Positions 14,143 through 22,373 of a stretch of 45,526 nt of DNA are shown piece by piece. A program made the translations under genes and the position numbers. Source of the DNA: DASZMJ01 sp035551935 (GTDB taxonomy: Bacteria > Planctomycetota > Planctomycetia > Isosphaerales > Isosphaeraceae); the NCBI GenBank assembly GCA_035551935.1, contig DASZMJ010000660.1:1-45526 (forward strand), in the 5' to 3' direction. Each line of letters opens with the position of its first letter. The stretch's first letter is position 1. The notes under the pieces are model-generated. The model worked only from the letters and a program-made list of their open reading frames with translations, ran no database searches and was not told the origin of the DNA.

Positions 14143-16827
14143 ATGACCACGACCCCGACCCCGCGCCCGCCCGAGATCCGCTTCACCAAGGCGACGCTTC
14201 CCAACGGCCTGGAGGTCCTCGCCCGACGACAGGGGCCCTCGCCGATCGTCGCCGTCAACCTCTGGTACCACGTCGGCTCGAAGGACGAGGAGCGTCGCCA
14301 GCGCGGCTTCGCCCACCTCTTCGAGCATCTCATGTTCGAGGGCTCCGAGCACTTCCCCGGCGACTTCTTCAAGCCCCTCCAGCGGCTCGGCGCCGGCGTC
14401 AACGGCTCGACCTCCACCGACCGCACGAATTACTTCGTCGACCTCCCCGCCGCCCACGTCGAGACCGCCTTGGGGATGGAGTCGGACCGGATGGGCCACC
14501 TCCTGCCGGCCCTGACCGACGCCAAGCTCCGCGTCCAGAAGGATGTCGTCAAGAACGAATATCGGCAGAACTACGCCAATCGCCCCTACGGGCAGGTCTG
14601 GCGGCACCTGGCCGAGGCCCTCTTCCCGCCCGAGCACCCCTATAGCTGGCTCACGATCGGTGTCATGGAGGACGTCGAGGCGGCGACCCGCGACGACGTC
14701 GAGGCCTTCTTCCGGCGCCATTACGTGCCGGCCAACGCCAGCCTCGCCCTCGTCGGCGACCTCGACGAGGACCGCGCCATTTCCCTGGCCGAGACGTATT
14801 TCGGCCCGATCCCCGGCGGGACACGGGCCCTGCCGCCGTGGACTCCCGACCGCTGGCGGGCCGGGCCCGTCGAGATCGTCCTGCGGGATCGCGTCGAACT
14901 CGACCGGGTCTACCTGACCTGGGTCACGGTCCCCCAGTTCACCCAGGCCGACGCCGCCTTGGTCCTCCTGGCCGACGTTCTGGCGCGGGGGAAGTCGAGC
15001 CGGCTGTACCGCAAGCTCGTCATGGACGAGGGCCTGGCCCAGGACGTGACCGCGTACCAGGCCGGCCGCGAGCTGGCCGGCACCTTCGGCGTCGTCGCCA
15101 CGCTTCGGCCCGGCAAGGCCGTCGACCGCGCCCGGGCCCTGATCCTCGACGCGATCCGGGCGATCGCCGAGGCCGGCCCGACCGACGAGGAGATGGAGCG
15201 GGCCAAGAACGGCCGCCTGGCCGGGTTCATCTACGCCCTGGACAACGTCGGCGGCTTCGGCGGGGTGGCCGACCGGCTCAACGCGTACAACATCTTCCTC
15301 GGCGACGCGGGCCGGATCACCTCCGACTTCGAGCGCTATCGCGCCGTCGCCCCCGACGACGTCCGGCACGCGGCGGCCGCGATCCTCGGGGCGGCCAAGG
15401 GGTTGGCGATCCTGACGGTCTCCGGTGGCCAGGCCGCGACGACCGCCCCGCCGCTCGACCGCAACGTCCCGCCGCCGACGGCCCCGGCGGTCCCGTTCCG
15501 GGCGCCACGGCCCGAGGTCCTGACCCTAGGCTGCGGGGCCCCGCTCTGGGTGCTCCCCCGGCGCGACCTGCCGATCATCGCCGCGACGGCCGTGCTCGCC
15601 GCGGGGGCGGGGGCGCATGGCCCGGAGCGGGGCGGCCTGGCCAGCCTGACCGCCGACATGATGGACGAGGGGACGACCTCCCGGACCGCCCTCGACCTGG
15701 CCCTCGCCGCCGAGATGATGGGGACGAGCCTCAGCTCCAGCAGCGGCTGGGACGGCTCGTACGTCGGCTTCCAGTGCCTGAGCCCGCACCTCGACGCCAG
15801 CCTCGACCTGGCCTGCGACGTCCTGCTCCGGCCCTCGTTCCCCGAGTCGGAATGGCCCCGTGTCCACGGCCAGGCCCTCGCCGCGTTGAAGGCCGAGCAC
15901 GACAGCGCCGAGGCCCGGGCCCAGCGCGCCCTGCTCCGGGCCCTCTACGGCCCGGACCACCCCTATCGCCTCCCCGCCGACGGCGACGTAGCCACCGTCG
16001 CCGCGCTCGGCCTCGACGACCTCAAAGGCTTCCACGGCGGGCATTACCGCCCCGGCCGGGCCGCTTGGGTCGTGGCCGGCGACGTCGATCCCGACGCGAT
16101 CGCCCGCGCCCTCGACGCGCTCCTCGAAGGCTGGTCGGGCGCCGCCGAGCCGTTGCCTCCCGTCGCGAGGCCCGCCGACGCCGGCCGGCCCCGACTGCTC
16201 TTGCTCGACCGGCCCGGCTCGGCCCAGGCGGTCCTCCGCGTCGGCCACGTCGGCATCGACCGGCTGGACCCGGCGTACCACGACCTGCTCGTGCTGAACC
16301 AGGTCCTCGGCGGCCAGTTCACGTCGCGACTCAACGCCAAGCTCCGCGAGGAGAAGGGGTTCACCTACGGCGTCCGGAGCCACTTCGACGTCCGCCGCGG
16401 CTCGGGGCCGTTCTCGATCTCCGCCTCGGTCCAGAGCGACCGCGTCGCCGAGGCCCTCGACGACGTCCGGATCGAGGTCGAGGCCCTGCTCGGCGACCGG
16501 CCGCCCTCCCCCGCCGAGATCGACGACGCCCGCCGCGCCCTGATCGAGGGGCAGTCCCGCCATTTCGAGACGCCGACCTCGCTCGTCGCCCGCTACGCCA
16601 ACCTCCTGCTGCACGGCCTCCCTCCCGAGGAGCATGCCCTGTTCCCCGAGCGCCTCGGCTCCGTGACCCGCGATTCCATCCTGGAGGGCGCCAGCCGCCA
16701 TCTCCGCCCCGGTTCGCTGGTCGCGGTGGTCGTGGCCGACGCCTCGACGGTGGCCGACTCCCTGAACCATCTCGGCTGGGCCCCTGTCGAACACCTGGAC
16801 GAGTCCGCCGACCATCGCCCTCGATGA
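14143..16827 (+). CDS. M16 family zinc metallopeptidase (two tandem M16 units)
   Basis: An 894-residue inverzincin peptidase. The first half has the inverted zinc motif HxxEH at His58-Glu61-His62 (AHLFEHLMFEG) and downstream Glu139 in VVKNEYRQ, with NRPYG beyond, so it should be active. The second half (from about 450) repeats the fold without HxxEH, including GGQFTSRLNAKLREEKGFTYG, the substrate-cradle R/Y motif of the non-catalytic partner. In many bacteria these halves are separate genes; here they are fused, as in pitrilysin-like arrangements. No signal peptide is obvious. The start ATG lies 63 nt after the sulfatase stop. Confidence 0.9.
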   Translation: MTTTPTPRPPEIRFTKATLPNGLEVLARRQGPSPIVAVNLWYHVGSKDEERRQRGFAHLFEHLMFEGSEHFPGDFFKPLQRLGAGVNGSTSTDRTNYFVDLPAAHVETALGMESDRMGHLLPALTDAKLRVQKDVVKNEYRQNYANRPYGQVWRHLAEALFPPEHPYSWLTIGVMEDVEAATRDDVEAFFRRHYVPANASLALVGDLDEDRAISLAETYFGPIPGGTRALPPWTPDRWRAGPVEIVLRDRVELDRVYLTWVTVPQFTQADAALVLLADVLARGKSSRLYRKLVMDEGLAQDVTAYQAGRELAGTFGVVATLRPGKAVDRARALILDAIRAIAEAGPTDEEMERAKNGRLAGFIYALDNVGGFGGVADRLNAYNIFLGDAGRITSDFERYRAVAPDDVRHAAAAILGAAKGLAILTVSGGQAATTAPPLDRNVPPPTAPAVPFRAPRPEVLTLGCGAPLWVLPRRDLPIIAATAVLAAGAGAHGPERGGLASLTADMMDEGTTSRTALDLALAAEMMGTSLSSSSGWDGSYVGFQCLSPHLDASLDLACDVLLRPSFPESEWPRVHGQALAALKAEHDSAEARAQRALLRALYGPDHPYRLPADGDVATVAALGLDDLKGFHGGHYRPGRAAWVVAGDVDPDAIARALDALLEGWSGAAEPLPPVARPADAGRPRLLLLDRPGSAQAVLRVGHVGIDRLDPAYHDLLVLNQVLGGQFTSRLNAKLREEKGFTYGVRSHFDVRRGSGPFSISASVQSDRVAEALDDVRIEVEALLGDRPPSPAEIDDARRALIEGQSRHFETPTSLVARYANLLLHGLPPEEHALFPERLGSVTRDSILEGASRHLRPGSLVAVVVADASTVADSLNHLGWAPVEHLDESADHRPR

Positions 16828-16908
16828 CGCTGGCCGGCGGAATTGTTAGACTCGGGCGATCCGGCGCATGGGCGCGACGACCCTGATTCCCACGGAGACG
16901 AGGCGGCG

Positions 16909-18102
16909 ATGGAACTGGCATTGGCGGAGCGGTCGCGGCTCATCGCGCCGTCGGCGACGATGGCGATGGCGGCGGAGGCGAAGAAGCTGAAGTCCAAGGG
17001 GGTCGACGTGGCCGACTTCGCCCTCGGCGAGCCGGACTTCCCGACCCCGGCCCACATCCAGGAGGCCGCGATCCGCGCCATGCGCGACGGCCAGACCCAC
17101 TACACCCCCGCCCCCGGCATCCCCGAGCTCCGCGCCGCGATCGCCGAGCACTATTCGACCAGGCTCGGCCTGCCGACCGAGGCGGCGCAGGTCGTCGTCT
17201 CCAACGGCGCGAAGCAGGCGTTGCACAACGCGTTGATGGCCCTCTGCGGCCCCGGCGACGAGGTCATCATCCCCGCGCCTTACTGGGTCAGCTACGCCGA
17301 CCTCGTCAAGCTCGCCGGCGCCACCCCCGTCGTCGTGCCGACGACCGAGGCCGACGGCTTCAAGCTCTCCCCCCGCCGCCTGCTCGACGCCGCCACGCCG
17401 CGGACGAAGCTCCTGATGATCAACAGCCCGTCGAACCCCACCGGCGTCGTTTACGACCGTGCCGAGCTGGAGGCCCTGGCCGACGCCGTGCTGACGACCA
17501 AGATGGGCGTCCTCTCCGACGAGATTTATGAAGACCTCGTCTACGACGGCGCCCGGCCGACCTGCTTCGCGACCTTGCGCCCGGAGCTGGCGTCGCGGAC
17601 GATCACCGTCTCGGGCGTGAGCAAGACCTACGCGATGACCGGCTGGCGGATCGGCTGGTCGATCGCCCCGTTGCCGGTGGCGCGGTTCATGGGGGACGTG
17701 CAGAGCCAGGAGACGAGCAACCCCTGCTCGATCAGCCAGTGGGCCGCGCTGGCCGCGATCACCGGACCGCGCGGGCCGATCGAGGCGATGCTGGCCGAGT
17801 TCACCAAGCGCCGCCGGTTCGTCCTCGACCGGATCGCCCGGCTCCCCGGCGTGACCTGCGTCGCCCCCGGCGGCGCCTTCTACGCCTTCCTGAACGTCTC
17901 CGCCCACTTCGGCCGCCCGCTCGGCGTCGGCGAGCCCGTGGCCGACTCCGCCGCCTTCTGCCTCGCCGCGCTGGCCCGCGCCCACATCGCCCTCGTCATG
18001 GGCTCCGCCTTCGGCGCCGAGGGCTACGCCCGCCTCTCCTTCGCCACCGACTTGGCGACTCTCGGGCGGGGCCTCGACGCGCTGGGGAGATTCCTGGACT
18101 GA
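16909..18102 (+). CDS. Class I aspartate/aromatic aminotransferase (PLP)
   Basis: A 397-residue fold-type I PLP aminotransferase of the AspB subgroup, exchanging amino groups between aspartate or aromatic amino acids and 2-oxoacids. FALGEPDFPTP (38-48), SNGAKQALHNAL (98-109), NSPSNPTG with PLP-contacting Asn176, Asp204 and Tyr207 (SDEIYE), and Lys239 in SGVSKTYAMTGWRIGW for the Schiff base are all present. Family length is normal. The start at 16909 has GAGG 5 nt upstream; the open frame extends 22 codons further but without similarity. A TTAGACT element at 16846-16852 could be a -10. Substrate range cannot be set from sequence; aspC-like or a bifunctional aspartate/prephenate type are possible. 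Confidence 0.9.
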   Translation: MELALAERSRLIAPSATMAMAAEAKKLKSKGVDVADFALGEPDFPTPAHIQEAAIRAMRDGQTHYTPAPGIPELRAAIAEHYSTRLGLPTEAAQVVVSNGAKQALHNALMALCGPGDEVIIPAPYWVSYADLVKLAGATPVVVPTTEADGFKLSPRRLLDAATPRTKLLMINSPSNPTGVVYDRAELEALADAVLTTKMGVLSDEIYEDLVYDGARPTCFATLRPELASRTITVSGVSKTYAMTGWRIGWSIAPLPVARFMGDVQSQETSNPCSISQWAALAAITGPRGPIEAMLAEFTKRRRFVLDRIARLPGVTCVAPGGAFYAFLNVSAHFGRPLGVGEPVADSAAFCLAALARAHIALVMGSAFGAEGYARLSFATDLATLGRGLDALGRFLD

Positions 18103-18245
18103 GAGGGCCAGCTCCTGGAGGCTATTCACGTTTTGATGATGTTGGAGATGTCTGGAGAATCGACGACGTAGGCCGGCTCCCTGCGTTGATGGGCGATGGT
18201 GAAAACGAATCCGTGGGAATCGTGGCGGGTCGTCATCAATAGAAA

Positions 18246-18273
18246 GCCTCGCAAGCGCTACGCTTCGAGCTAC
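18246..18273 (-). repeat. Single REP-like element whose GTAG supplies a stop codon
   Basis: Read on the minus strand: GTAG (18273-18270), CTCG, AAGCG, loop TAG, CGCTT, then bulged G and CGAG. It is a GTAG foot followed by a 9-bp hairpin with one bulge, typical REP geometry and a third distinct sequence. The TAG (18272-18270) is the stop codon of the gene immediately upstream on the minus strand. Confidence 0.65.
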
Positions 18274-19181
18274 TTTCCCTGGGCTGCCCGGTCGGCCAGC
18301 TCGCGGCGGAGGCGGCGGATGCGGTCCTGGGCGACGAGGCCGATCTTGGAGCGGAGCGTCGGGGCGCCGCCGAACCAGGCGCGGGGCTCGTCGAAGACGA
18401 AGTGGGCCTCGACGAGCAGGGCCCCGTGCTTGTCGGCCGACCGGCTCACCTTGACGTAACCCGCTCCTCCCGAATACGGCTGCGACGGGCCGGGGGCGGT
18501 GTTCTTGCCGTCGCGGTTCCTGAAGAGCTTGCGCCAGCGAGTGGGAAACGGGCCGTCCGGCTTGAACTCCGGCGCGGTCCGCGAGGCGACGACGATCGAA
18601 TCGGCCGACTTCGTCGCCATCACGCGATCGGTCGCCTCGACCTGGACCCGGTCGAGCAGGATGGCGGCGACGTGCACGAACCACTCGCGCGCGGCGTCGC
18701 CGGCCTTCATGGGCTCGATCCCTTGGGCCTTGACCTGGTCGGCCGTCAGGGTCTTCGACTCGAACCGCATATTCCCCACCTCGACCGGCTCGGCCCGCGC
18801 GGACAGGCCGGCGAGGCGGTCGAGGTCGATCGTCGCGAGGTCGGCATGCACGACGAACCAGAGGTCGGCGGCGCGGACGATCGTTCCCGAATCGCCGTCG
18901 CCCCGGATGTCGCGGACCTTCAGCACCATCGGCGCCGTCACCGAGTCGCGGAGCAGCTCATTCGCCTTGGCCGCCGACCCGGCCACGCCGCGCAAGGCCT
19001 TGCGCTCGGCGGCGGCATCCTGCCCATCGACGAACAACGGGGCCGGGAACGTCACGGCGATTCCGTCGAGCTTGACCCCCTGGGCCCGGAGGGCCCGATA
19101 GATCGGGTTCGCCGCGTGCTCCGGCTCGATCCCCTGGCCCAGGGCCGTGAGGGCGACGATGGCGCTGGCGATTGCAGTCAT
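18270..19181 (-). CDS. Exported protein of unknown function
   Basis: About 303 residues beginning with a hydrophobic signal (MTAIASAIVALTALGQG) and otherwise soluble, mixed alpha/beta. There is a well-formed middle region (APMVLKVRDIRGDGDSG, VRAADLWFVVHADL, NMRFESKTLTADQVKAQGI) and a basic C-terminal end (DRIRRLRRELADRAAQGK). I do not recognise a named family; it looks like one of the planctomycete secreted hypothetical proteins. ATGs at 19181 and 19187 and a GTG at 19211 are in frame; 19181 is chosen because GGGGGG lies 6 nt upstream. The stop is the TAG of a REP-like element. Divergent from the SppA-like gene. Confidence 0.65.
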   Translation of the reverse strand: MTAIASAIVALTALGQGIEPEHAANPIYRALRAQGVKLDGIAVTFPAPLFVDGQDAAAERKALRGVAGSAAKANELLRDSVTAPMVLKVRDIRGDGDSGTIVRAADLWFVVHADLATIDLDRLAGLSARAEPVEVGNMRFESKTLTADQVKAQGIEPMKAGDAAREWFVHVAAILLDRVQVEATDRVMATKSADSIVVASRTAPEFKPDGPFPTRWRKLFRNRDGKNTAPGPSQPYSGGAGYVKVSRSADKHGALLVEAHFVFDEPRAWFGGAPTLRSKIGLVAQDRIRRLRRELADRAAQGK

Positions 19182-19291
19182 TCCCATCCCCCCGACTGGC
19201 AAGTTTGGCACCCCCGGTGGCCGATGAAAGGATCGATTCTACCGCGCGGAGCGATCGAGATCGCCCTGCCAATTGGGGAGACGACGACGAT

Positions 19292-20452
19292 ATGGCGGAT
19301 TGGGGCAACAGACCCTCACCCCGGCCCTCTCCCAGGGGCAGAGGGTGGCATTTACTCCCTCTCCCCCTGGGAGAGGGCCGGGGTGAGGGTTTCTTCCGCC
19401 ATTACCTCGGCCGATCGCTCCTCGCTCTCCTGCCCCTGCTCGCGGGCTGTCGTTCCGTCCCCTTCACCGGCTCGATCCGGACTGACTCCCGCGTCGGTGC
19501 CCGGGTCGACGGCGCCGTCGACGTGCGGCTCGCGACGGCCCCGGACCCCGGCCCGATGGTCGCCGAGGTCGTCCGCCCGGGCGCGGGGGGGAGGGTGGCC
19601 CTGATCGACGTCGACGGCCTGCTCCTGAACCAGAACCTCGCCGGCCTGTATTCCGTGGGCGAGAACCCGGTCGCCGCGTTCCGGGAGAAGCTCGAGGCGG
19701 CGGCGCGCGATCCTTCGGTGCGGGCGGTCGTCGTGCGGGTCAACAGCCCCGGCGGCGGCGTGACGGCCTCGGACCTGATGGCCGAGGAGCTGCGCCGGTT
19801 CCGCGCCGCGACGAAGAAGCCCGCGGTCGCCTGCCTGCTGGACCTGGCCACCGGCGGGGCGTACGATCTGGCCGTCGGCTGCGACCATCTCGTGGCCTTG
19901 CCGACGAGCGTCGTCGGCGGCGTCGGCGCGGTCGTCAACCACTACAACCTCGAAGACGCGATGGCCCAGCTCAACGTCACCGCCGACCCGGTCAAGGCCG
20001 GCGAGCTCGTCGACATGGGCTCCGTCACCCGCCCGTTGCCCGACGACGTCCGCGCGCTGTTGCAGGACATGGCCGACTCGTTCCGCGACCGCTTCGCCGC
20101 CCGCGTCTTCGAGCACCGTCGCGCCATGACCGCCGCCGACCGCAAGACCGTCGCCGACGGCCGCGTCGTCGCGGCCTCGAAGGCCCTGGCGCTCCACCTG
20201 ATCGACCGGATCGGCTACCTCGACGACGCGATCGCGCTGGCCGAGCATCTCGCCGGGCTCGACCGGGCCGAGGTCGTCCTATACCACCGCCGAGGCCAGG
20301 CCGGCCGGTCGATCTACGCGGTCACGCCGAACGTGCCGATCCAGTCGGAGATCGTCCCGTTCAGCTACCCCGGCCTCGACCGCAACAAGCTCCCCACCTT
20401 CCTCTACCTCTGGCAGCCCGACCCCACCGTCACCCGCCTCGGAGGACGCTGA
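19292..20452 (+). CDS. SppA/S49-like lipoprotein, probable pseudo-peptidase
   Basis: Up to 386 residues. RSLLALLPLLAGC ends in a lipobox with Cys53, so it is a predicted lipoprotein facing the periplasm. Residues ~100-330 have the ClpP/crotonase fold of signal peptide peptidase A: VALIDVDG, VVVRVNSPGGGV, ATGGAYDLAVGCD, VGGVGAVV, KAGELVDMGSVTRPL. In SppA the nucleophilic Ser is in ASGGYY and the Lys in a GxYK motif; here these positions read Thr187 and Val240, so the Ser-Lys dyad appears lost. The first ~33 residues from the ATG at 19292 are largely the translation of an intergenic-type palindrome (19312-19390), so the real start may lie downstream at a non-ATG codon. The Gfo/Idh gene follows after 3 nt. 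Confidence 0.78.
   Translation: MADWGNRPSPRPSPRGRGWHLLPLPLGEGRGEGFFRHYLGRSLLALLPLLAGCRSVPFTGSIRTDSRVGARVDGAVDVRLATAPDPGPMVAEVVRPGAGGRVALIDVDGLLLNQNLAGLYSVGENPVAAFREKLEAAARDPSVRAVVVRVNSPGGGVTASDLMAEELRRFRAATKKPAVACLLDLATGGAYDLAVGCDHLVALPTSVVGGVGAVVNHYNLEDAMAQLNVTADPVKAGELVDMGSVTRPLPDDVRALLQDMADSFRDRFAARVFEHRRAMTAADRKTVADGRVVAASKALALHLIDRIGYLDDAIALAEHLAGLDRAEVVLYHRRGQAGRSIYAVTPNVPIQSEIVPFSYPGLDRNKLPTFLYLWQPDPTVTRLGGR
19312..19390. repeat. GC-rich palindrome within the 5' end of the SppA-like gene
   Basis: Two 34-nt inverted arms (19312-19345, 19357-19390) with one mismatch and an 11-nt loop. The core is ACCCTCACCCCGGCCCTCTC. Similar CCCTCTCCC...GGGAGAGGG palindromes occur between genes in many bacterial phyla. 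Here it lies inside the open frame between the only ATG and the lipoprotein signal, encoding PSPRPSPRGRG and PLPLGEGRGEG. As RNA it would fold into a very stable hairpin covering the ribosome entry region. Confidence 0.85.
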
Positions 20453-20455
20453 CCG

Positions 20456-21556
20456 ATGGAGACCGTGCGCGTCGGCCTGGTCGGCTCGGGGTTCGTCGCG
20501 GCGATCCACCGCGAGTCATTCGGCCATGTCCGCGGGGCCGAGGTCGTCGCCGTCGCCTCGCCGACGCCGGGGAGCGCCGAACGATTCGCGGCGGAGCATA
20601 AGATCGCGTCGTACCATCAAGATTATCGGGCCATGTTCGACCGCAAGGACGTGGACCTCGTCCTGATCGCCTCGCCGAACGACACGCATTGCGAGGCGAC
20701 GGTGCTGGCGGCATCGGCGGGCAAGCACGTGGTCGTCGAGAAGCCGATGGCGCCGAGCCTGGCGGAGTGCGACCGGATGATCGCCGCCTGCGAGCGGGCG
20801 GGGGTCATCCTCGGCTACGCGGAGGAGCTCTGCTTCGCGCCGAAATACGTGCGGATGAAGCGCCTGGTGGACGAGGGGGCCGTCGGCCGGGTCCACCTCG
20901 TCAAGCAGTCGGAGAAGCACGACGGCCCGCATACCCCGTGGTTTTACGACACGAGCCGCAGCGGCGGCGGCGTGACCTTCGACATGGGCTGCCACGCCGT
21001 CGAGTTCTTCCGCTGGCTGCTCGGCGGCCCCTCGGGCAAGGCGCGCGTCGTCGGCGCGTTCGCGAAGATGGGCACTTATGTCCACGGAGACAGGACCGAC
21101 GGCGACGACGAGGCGATCCTCGTCCTCGACTTCGAGGGGGGCGCCGTCGGCCTGGCCGAGGAGAGCTGGACGAAGCCCGGCGGCATGGACGACCGCGCCG
21201 AGGTCTTCGGCGCCGACGGCCAGCTCTACGCCGACCTGCTCCACGGCAACGCCCTCCGCGCCTATTCGCGCTGCGGCTACGGCTACGCCGTCGAGAAGGC
21301 CGGCGCGACGCAGGGATGGACCTTCCCCATCTTCGAAGAGGCCTGGAACTACGGTTTCCCCCAGGAAATGCAGCACTTCGTCGATTGCGTCCGCGACGGC
21401 CGCACGCCCTCCGAGGACGGCCACGACGGCCGCGCCGTCGTCGAGGTCATCCACGCCCTCTACGCCTCCGCCGCCGAAGGGAGTCGCGTCGCGCTCCCCT
21501 TCGCGACCGATGCCGCCCGCCCCATCGATCACTGGAAGCCCCGCGCGAATCGATGA
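20456..21556 (+). CDS. Gfo/Idh/MocA family NAD(P)-dependent oxidoreductase
   Basis: A 366-residue sugar or polyol dehydrogenase-type protein. N-terminal Rossmann motif GLVGSGFVA (7-15), ASPNDTH and EKPM (95-98), the family's catalytic-lysine motif, followed by a C-terminal alpha/beta domain with GGGVTFDMGCHAVEFFRWLLG. Start 3 nt after the SppA-like stop, with GGAGGA inside the end of that gene, so the two are translationally linked. Substrate unknown; planctomycetes carry many paralogues linked to carbohydrate breakdown. No signal peptide, so cytoplasmic. Confidence 0.88.
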   Translation: METVRVGLVGSGFVAAIHRESFGHVRGAEVVAVASPTPGSAERFAAEHKIASYHQDYRAMFDRKDVDLVLIASPNDTHCEATVLAASAGKHVVVEKPMAPSLAECDRMIAACERAGVILGYAEELCFAPKYVRMKRLVDEGAVGRVHLVKQSEKHDGPHTPWFYDTSRSGGGVTFDMGCHAVEFFRWLLGGPSGKARVVGAFAKMGTYVHGDRTDGDDEAILVLDFEGGAVGLAEESWTKPGGMDDRAEVFGADGQLYADLLHGNALRAYSRCGYGYAVEKAGATQGWTFPIFEEAWNYGFPQEMQHFVDCVRDGRTPSEDGHDGRAVVEVIHALYASAAEGSRVALPFATDAARPIDHWKPRANR

Positions 21557-21577
21557 GGCCCTTGGGTTGATCCGCCG

Positions 21578-22366
21578 ATGCCGAGACGGGGCGAGGTCGA
21601 GTACGAGTTCGGGGTGCCGATCCCGGGGGCGGTCCGGCCGGAGTCGGAGTGGGCGAAGACGGCGATCAAGCGGCTGCCGCCTCCGGAGGAGGCCCCACTC
21701 GACTTCCGGGCGATCTTCGGGCGAGAGGCGCCGCTGGTCGTCGAACTCGGCTGCGGCAACGGGCGGTACACGCTCCTGAGCGCGCTGGCGCGGCCGGATC
21801 ACGACCACTTCGCCAGCGACGTGTTGCCCGTGGTGATCCGCTACGCGACGCGGCGGGCCAACCAGCGCGGCCTGGGCAACGTCCGGTTCGCGGTGAAGGA
21901 CGCCCAGACGATCCTGTCTCAGTACATTGGTACTGGGGCCGCGAGCGAGGTGCACCTCTACCACCCCCAGCCGTACCACGACCAGCGGAAGGCCCACCTG
22001 CGGCTCGTCACGCCGCATTTCCTCAAGGATGTTCATCGGGCATTGCGTCCGAGCGGCCTGTTCGTGGTGCAGACGGACAACCCGGATTACTGGTCGTACA
22101 TCCGCCGCGTCGTGCCCGTCTTCTTCGAGTTCCTCGAGCGCGACGGCCCCTGGCCCGACGCCCCCGAGGGTCGCAGTCGTCGCGAGATCCTGGCCCGGAG
22201 CCGGGGCCTGAGGGTCTTCCGCGGGGTCGGCACCCGCCGAGACGACCTCGCAACCGAGGATGCCCTGGCCCTCGCCCAGACCCTGCCGGCGCCCCGGTTC
22301 CGCAGCCGCGGCCCCTGGTGCGACCTCGACGCGATCGAGGCCCGCGAGGGCGGGGGAAGGGGGTAG
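21578..22366 (+). CDS. TrmB-like SAM-dependent methyltransferase
   Basis: A 262-residue class I methyltransferase. SAM-binding motif I VVELGCGNGRYT at 54-65; then FASDVLPVVIRYA (the acidic residue contacting ribose), VKDAQ, and a block HPQPYHDQRKAHLRLV followed by FLKDVHRALRPSGLFVVQTDN. The last part follows the layout of tRNA (guanine-46-N7) methyltransferase TrmB. The hallmark DPWPKKRHHKRR is however HPQPYHDQRKAHLR here, losing the Asp proposed to bind the guanine, and the C-terminal extension is long. It is therefore either a diverged TrmB or a relative with another RNA substrate. Convergent with the MoxR/vWA operon, 7 nt between stops; 21 nt after the oxidoreductase stop. Confidence 0.75.
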   Translation: MPRRGEVEYEFGVPIPGAVRPESEWAKTAIKRLPPPEEAPLDFRAIFGREAPLVVELGCGNGRYTLLSALARPDHDHFASDVLPVVIRYATRRANQRGLGNVRFAVKDAQTILSQYIGTGAASEVHLYHPQPYHDQRKAHLRLVTPHFLKDVHRALRPSGLFVVQTDNPDYWSYIRRVVPVFFEFLERDGPWPDAPEGRSRREILARSRGLRVFRGVGTRRDDLATEDALALAQTLPAPRFRSRGPWCDLDAIEAREGGGRG

Positions 22367-22373
22367 AAGGCGG

